7,781 bases of DNA, taken from assembly GCA_003229935.1 (NCBI GenBank), contig QIGD01000051.1:1-7781 (forward strand), written 5' to 3'. Below, one piece after another: positions 6,173 to 7,781 of the stretch. The stretch's first letter is position 1; every line of letters begins with the position of its first letter. The notes below the pieces were generated by a model, which ran no database searches, was not told the DNA's origin, and saw only the letters and a program-made list of their open reading frames with translations. Both the position numbers and the translations under genes were made by a program. This DNA comes from Methanobacteriota archaeon. GTDB lineage: Archaea > Hydrothermarchaeota > Hydrothermarchaeia > Hydrothermarchaeales > BMS3B.

Positions 6173-6177
6173 GCCCC
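6161..6177 (+). other. GC-rich hairpin over the nifK stop codon
   Basis: GGGGCT (6161-6166) and AGCCCC (6172-6177) pair perfectly around a 5-base loop that contains the nifK stop (TAA, 6170-6172). It shares bases 6176-6177 with the next, longer hairpin, so the two cannot both form in full. A coincidence is possible, since the left arm is coding, but its GC content stands out in this AT-rich sequence. Confidence 0.5.
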
Positions 6178-6201
6178 CTATCTTTTCAGGGGAAGATAGG
6201 G
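6176..6201 (+). terminator. Strong hairpin after nifK (partial terminator, processing or mRNA-stability element)
   Basis: A perfect 9-bp stem (CCCTATCTT at 6176-6184, AAGATAGGG at 6193-6201) around an 8-base loop lies 3 bases past the nifK stop. No U-run follows (GTAGTTGAAAAAC), so neither a classic bacterial terminator nor a poly-U archaeal terminator is indicated. The likeliest role is to protect or define the 3' end of the nifHIIBDK message and lower expression of the genes downstream. The loop's GGGG could also pair with CCCC at 6174-6177, giving a third alternative fold. Confidence 0.6.
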
Positions 6202-6274
6202 TAGTTGAAAAACTTCTGAATCCAATTAAATGCTCAAATGGTTTACTCAGTCCCTATGTGGAGGTACCCTTTTC

Positions 6275-6436
6275 ATGGAAAGAATTATAAGATTCATTGA
6301 TATCCCAGAAAGATTTAATATTATAGAAGTAGAGTATACCACAGGTATTTTAAAGGAAGCCTCAAATCCAGAAGATACAAGAACTTTTGTATTTACATCA
6401 ATTCTAGCTGCTTTTGGGAGGAGTGCAGATGCTTGA
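6275..6436 (+). pseudogene. ModA-like C-terminal remnant or small protein ahead of the ABC ATPase
   Basis: This 53-codon frame reads IPERFNII, EVEYTTGILKEASNPEDTRTFV, then SILAAFGR. The pattern IPxxxNxxxxYxxxxLKxxxNPExxxxFV, followed by an xILxxFG-like end, resembles the C-terminus of molybdate-binding ModA proteins, where the last 40 residues read like IPEEFNVIAEYPIAVLKDSKNPE. The rest of ModA (signal peptide and ligand lobes) and the permease ModB are missing. A stop at 6227-6229 closes the frame upstream; the first ATG is at 6230, but the ATG at 6275 has GGAGGT (6260-6265) 9 bases ahead. It overlaps the ABC ATPase start by 8 bases, so it may still be translated to couple the next gene. The alternative is an unrelated small protein. 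Confidence 0.5.
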
Positions 6437-7148
6437 GGTAGATTTTGAAAAGAACTTCAAGGGGTTCAGTCTGAATATGAACTTTAAAGTTGAAAAAGAG
6501 GTGCTTGTACTTCTGGGCAAAAATGGTTCAGGTAAGACTTCAACACTAAGGGCCGTGGCAGGTCTTCTCAAGCCTGATGCAGGTTCAATTAAAATTCAGG
6601 GTTCACCAGTTTATGAGTCATGGTCTAAGATAAATCTATCACCTCAGGATAGAGGTGTAGGTTATGTTTTTCAGGACCTTGCTCTTTTTACTCACATGAC
6701 AGTGTATGATAATGTAGCATTCGGGCTTCTGGCGAGAGGTCTGAAAAAGTCTGAAATTACTACAAAAGTCGAAGAGGTCTTGGAGGAATTTGAGCTTTTA
6801 AAGTTCAGGGATATAAAGCCTTCACGCCTATCTGGAGGTCAGAAACAGAAGGTTGCACTGGCAAGAACTCTAATCACGAGGCCAAAAGTGCTTCTTCTTG
6901 ATGAACCTTTTTCAGCCCTTGACCATGAAACCAAGGATGAAATGAGGAGAGAAATCGGAGATATTCTTAAAGTACATCCTATGCCAACAGTTCTGGTAAC
7001 CCATGACAACATGGATGCTATTGCCCTTGGCAGTAGAGTTGCATTTATGGAGAAAGGTAAGATTATTTTTTATGAAGAGATACATAGTTTCAAAAGGAGG
7101 TTAGAAGAGTGGAATGGTTTTTACAGTGCCCCCACAATCCTGGAATAG
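6429..7148 (+). CDS. modC: ABC transporter ATPase, ModC-like (molybdate or tungstate import)
   Basis: A 239-residue nucleotide-binding subunit. Walker A is GKNGSGKTS (30-38), Q-loop Gln82 (YVFQDLALFTHMTVYDNVAFGL), signature LSGGQ (134-138), Walker B VLLLDEP (154-160), D-loop SALD (162-165) and H-loop His192. The start MLEVDF with a weakly conserved N-terminal strand, INLSPQDRGVGYVFQ and the LFxHMTVYDN stretch fit ModC/WtpC best. The C-terminal MOP (molybdate-binding) domain of bacterial ModC is absent. ATG 6429 is chosen: GGGAGGAG (6416-6423) is 5 bases upstream; the in-frame TTG at 6414 and GTG at 6423 overlap that site. No permease gene is next to it, so a partner must be encoded elsewhere or the transporter is broken. 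The gene's 3' end overlaps the next gene by 40 bases. Confidence 0.75.
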   Translation: MLEVDFEKNFKGFSLNMNFKVEKEVLVLLGKNGSGKTSTLRAVAGLLKPDAGSIKIQGSPVYESWSKINLSPQDRGVGYVFQDLALFTHMTVYDNVAFGLLARGLKKSEITTKVEEVLEEFELLKFRDIKPSRLSGGQKQKVALARTLITRPKVLLLDEPFSALDHETKDEMRREIGDILKVHPMPTVLVTHDNMDAIALGSRVAFMEKGKIIFYEEIHSFKRRLEEWNGFYSAPTILE

Positions 7149-7781
7149 ATACAAAACCTGTTATATTTGACACTACTCTGAGGGATGGCGAGCAGACACC
7201 TGGAGTAAGCTTTTCTCCAGAGATGAAACTGAAGATTGCAGGTGAACTCAGTGCTCTTGGGATAAAAGAGATAGAGGCAGGTTTTCCTGTAGTTTCACAG
7301 GGTGAGTTCAAAGCTGTGAGGATGATTTCAAAGGAGGGCTTACCTGCCAGAATCTTTGCTCTTTCAAGAGCGATAGTTTCAGATGTTGAGTTAGCTGTTG
7401 ATGCTGGAGTAGATGGTATCTCTCTCTTTACATCTATAAGCCCTGTACATCTGAAGTACAAGATGAGGTATACAAAAGAAGAGGTGGTTAAAAATGCTCT
7501 TGAAGCTCTTGAATTTGCCAAGGACCATAATCTTTTTGTTTCCTTCTCTAGCGAGGATGCCACAAGAACACCTCTCGGAGAGCTATTTACTCTTTATAAA
7601 ATGGCAGAGGAGAGAGGAGCAGATAGAGTGCATATCTCTGATACAGTGGGTGTTGCAACACCTCAGGCATATCAGCATATGGTTGAGTTCTTCAGGAGGG
7701 TTATGAAGAAGGATACACAGATTGGCGTTCATACTCACAATGACTTTGGCCTTGCAACAGCCAATGCTCTTGCAGGTGTGG
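7109..7781 (+). CDS. nifV: Homocitrate synthase / isopropylmalate synthase family protein (NifV-like), 3' end outside window
   Basis: The first 224 residues of a DRE-TIM metallolyase, which condenses acetyl-CoA with a 2-oxoacid. Seen are DTTLRDGEQTPG (21-32, metal-binding Asp and catalytic Arg), a SEDATRT stretch (148-154), ISDTVGVATPQ (176-186) and HTHNDFGLATANA (208-220, metal-binding histidines). Placement after the nitrogenase genes favours NifV, making homocitrate for the cofactor, but archaeal AksA (coenzyme B synthesis) and LeuA/CimA share all these motifs, so the substrate is inferred. The start is GTG at 7109, with AAAGGAGG (7093-7100) 8 bases ahead; the ATG at 7114 is in another frame. 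It begins inside the ABC ATPase gene, a 40-base overlap that ties it to the same transcript. Confidence 0.8.
   Translation, partial: MEWFLQCPHNPGIDTKPVIFDTTLRDGEQTPGVSFSPEMKLKIAGELSALGIKEIEAGFPVVSQGEFKAVRMISKEGLPARIFALSRAIVSDVELAVDAGVDGISLFTSISPVHLKYKMRYTKEEVVKNALEALEFAKDHNLFVSFSSEDATRTPLGELFTLYKMAEERGADRVHISDTVGVATPQAYQHMVEFFRRVMKKDTQIGVHTHNDFGLATANALAGV

Noticed and set aside
6201..6290. Frame VVEKLLNPIKCSNG to SWKEL (6201 to about 6290) as a separate gene
   Set aside because: It has no start with a ribosome binding site, runs through the hairpin, and matches nothing I recognise.
6414..6428. TTG at 6414 or GTG at 6423 as start of the ABC ATPase
   Set aside because: Both overlap the GGGAGGAG ribosome binding site; the ATG at 6429 has proper spacing and gives the usual ModC start MLEV.
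951..7148. Pyrrolysine read-through at TAG codons
   Set aside because: TAG ends nifH, nifI1 and the ABC ATPase at the expected family lengths and each is followed by or overlaps a ribosome binding site or start, so TAG is an ordinary stop here.
1..7781. CRISPR arrays, tRNA or rRNA genes
   Set aside because: No spaced direct repeats, cloverleaf-like or rRNA-like sequence was seen; only short intergenic gaps exist outside coding genes.

Overview
The window carries a compact nitrogen-fixation operon from what looks like a diazotrophic archaeon, most likely a euryarchaeon. Pointers to Archaea are the paired PII genes nifI1 and nifI2 directly after nifH, a single-domain NifB without a NifX-like tail, a TATA-type promoter element ahead of nifH, a ribbon-helix-helix regulator of archaeal style, and frequent AGA/AGG and ATA codons. 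NifI pairs also occur in some anaerobic bacteria, so the domain is inferred, not proven. I cannot name a genus.

Layout, left to right. Bases 1-135 are the right end of an IS200/IS605-family element: the last codons of a tnpB gene and the terminal hairpin. A ribbon-helix-helix (RHH) regulator gene follows on the minus strand (135-710). A 240-base AT-rich divergent intergenic region (711-950) holds the nifH promoter and several copies of an 8-base motif, CATAAAAT, that could be operator sites. On the plus strand come nifH, nifI1, nifI2, nifB, nifD and nifK (951-6172), each with a good ribosome binding site and gaps of 0 to 27 bases, so surely one transcript. Two overlapping hairpins sit at the end of nifK. 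Then come a 53-codon frame that resembles the C-terminal tail of a molybdate-binding protein (ModA), a ModC-like ABC ATPase, and the 5' part of a homocitrate/isopropylmalate synthase-family gene (nifV-like) that runs off the window.

How the parts fit. NifH is the Fe protein, NifDK the catalytic component, NifB makes the Fe-S core of the cofactor, NifI1/NifI2 switch the enzyme off when fixed nitrogen is ample, the ModC-like ATPase suggests a link to molybdate supply, and the NifV-like enzyme would supply homocitrate. No nifE/nifN scaffold genes and no vnfG/anfG delta subunit gene are present in the window.

The most interesting points are the insertion of nifB between nifI2 and nifD, the mixed Nif/Vnf character of NifD and NifK, the apparent collapse of a modABC operon to a ModA tail plus ModC, the alternative hairpins after nifK, and the repeated motif in the nifH/RHH intergenic region.
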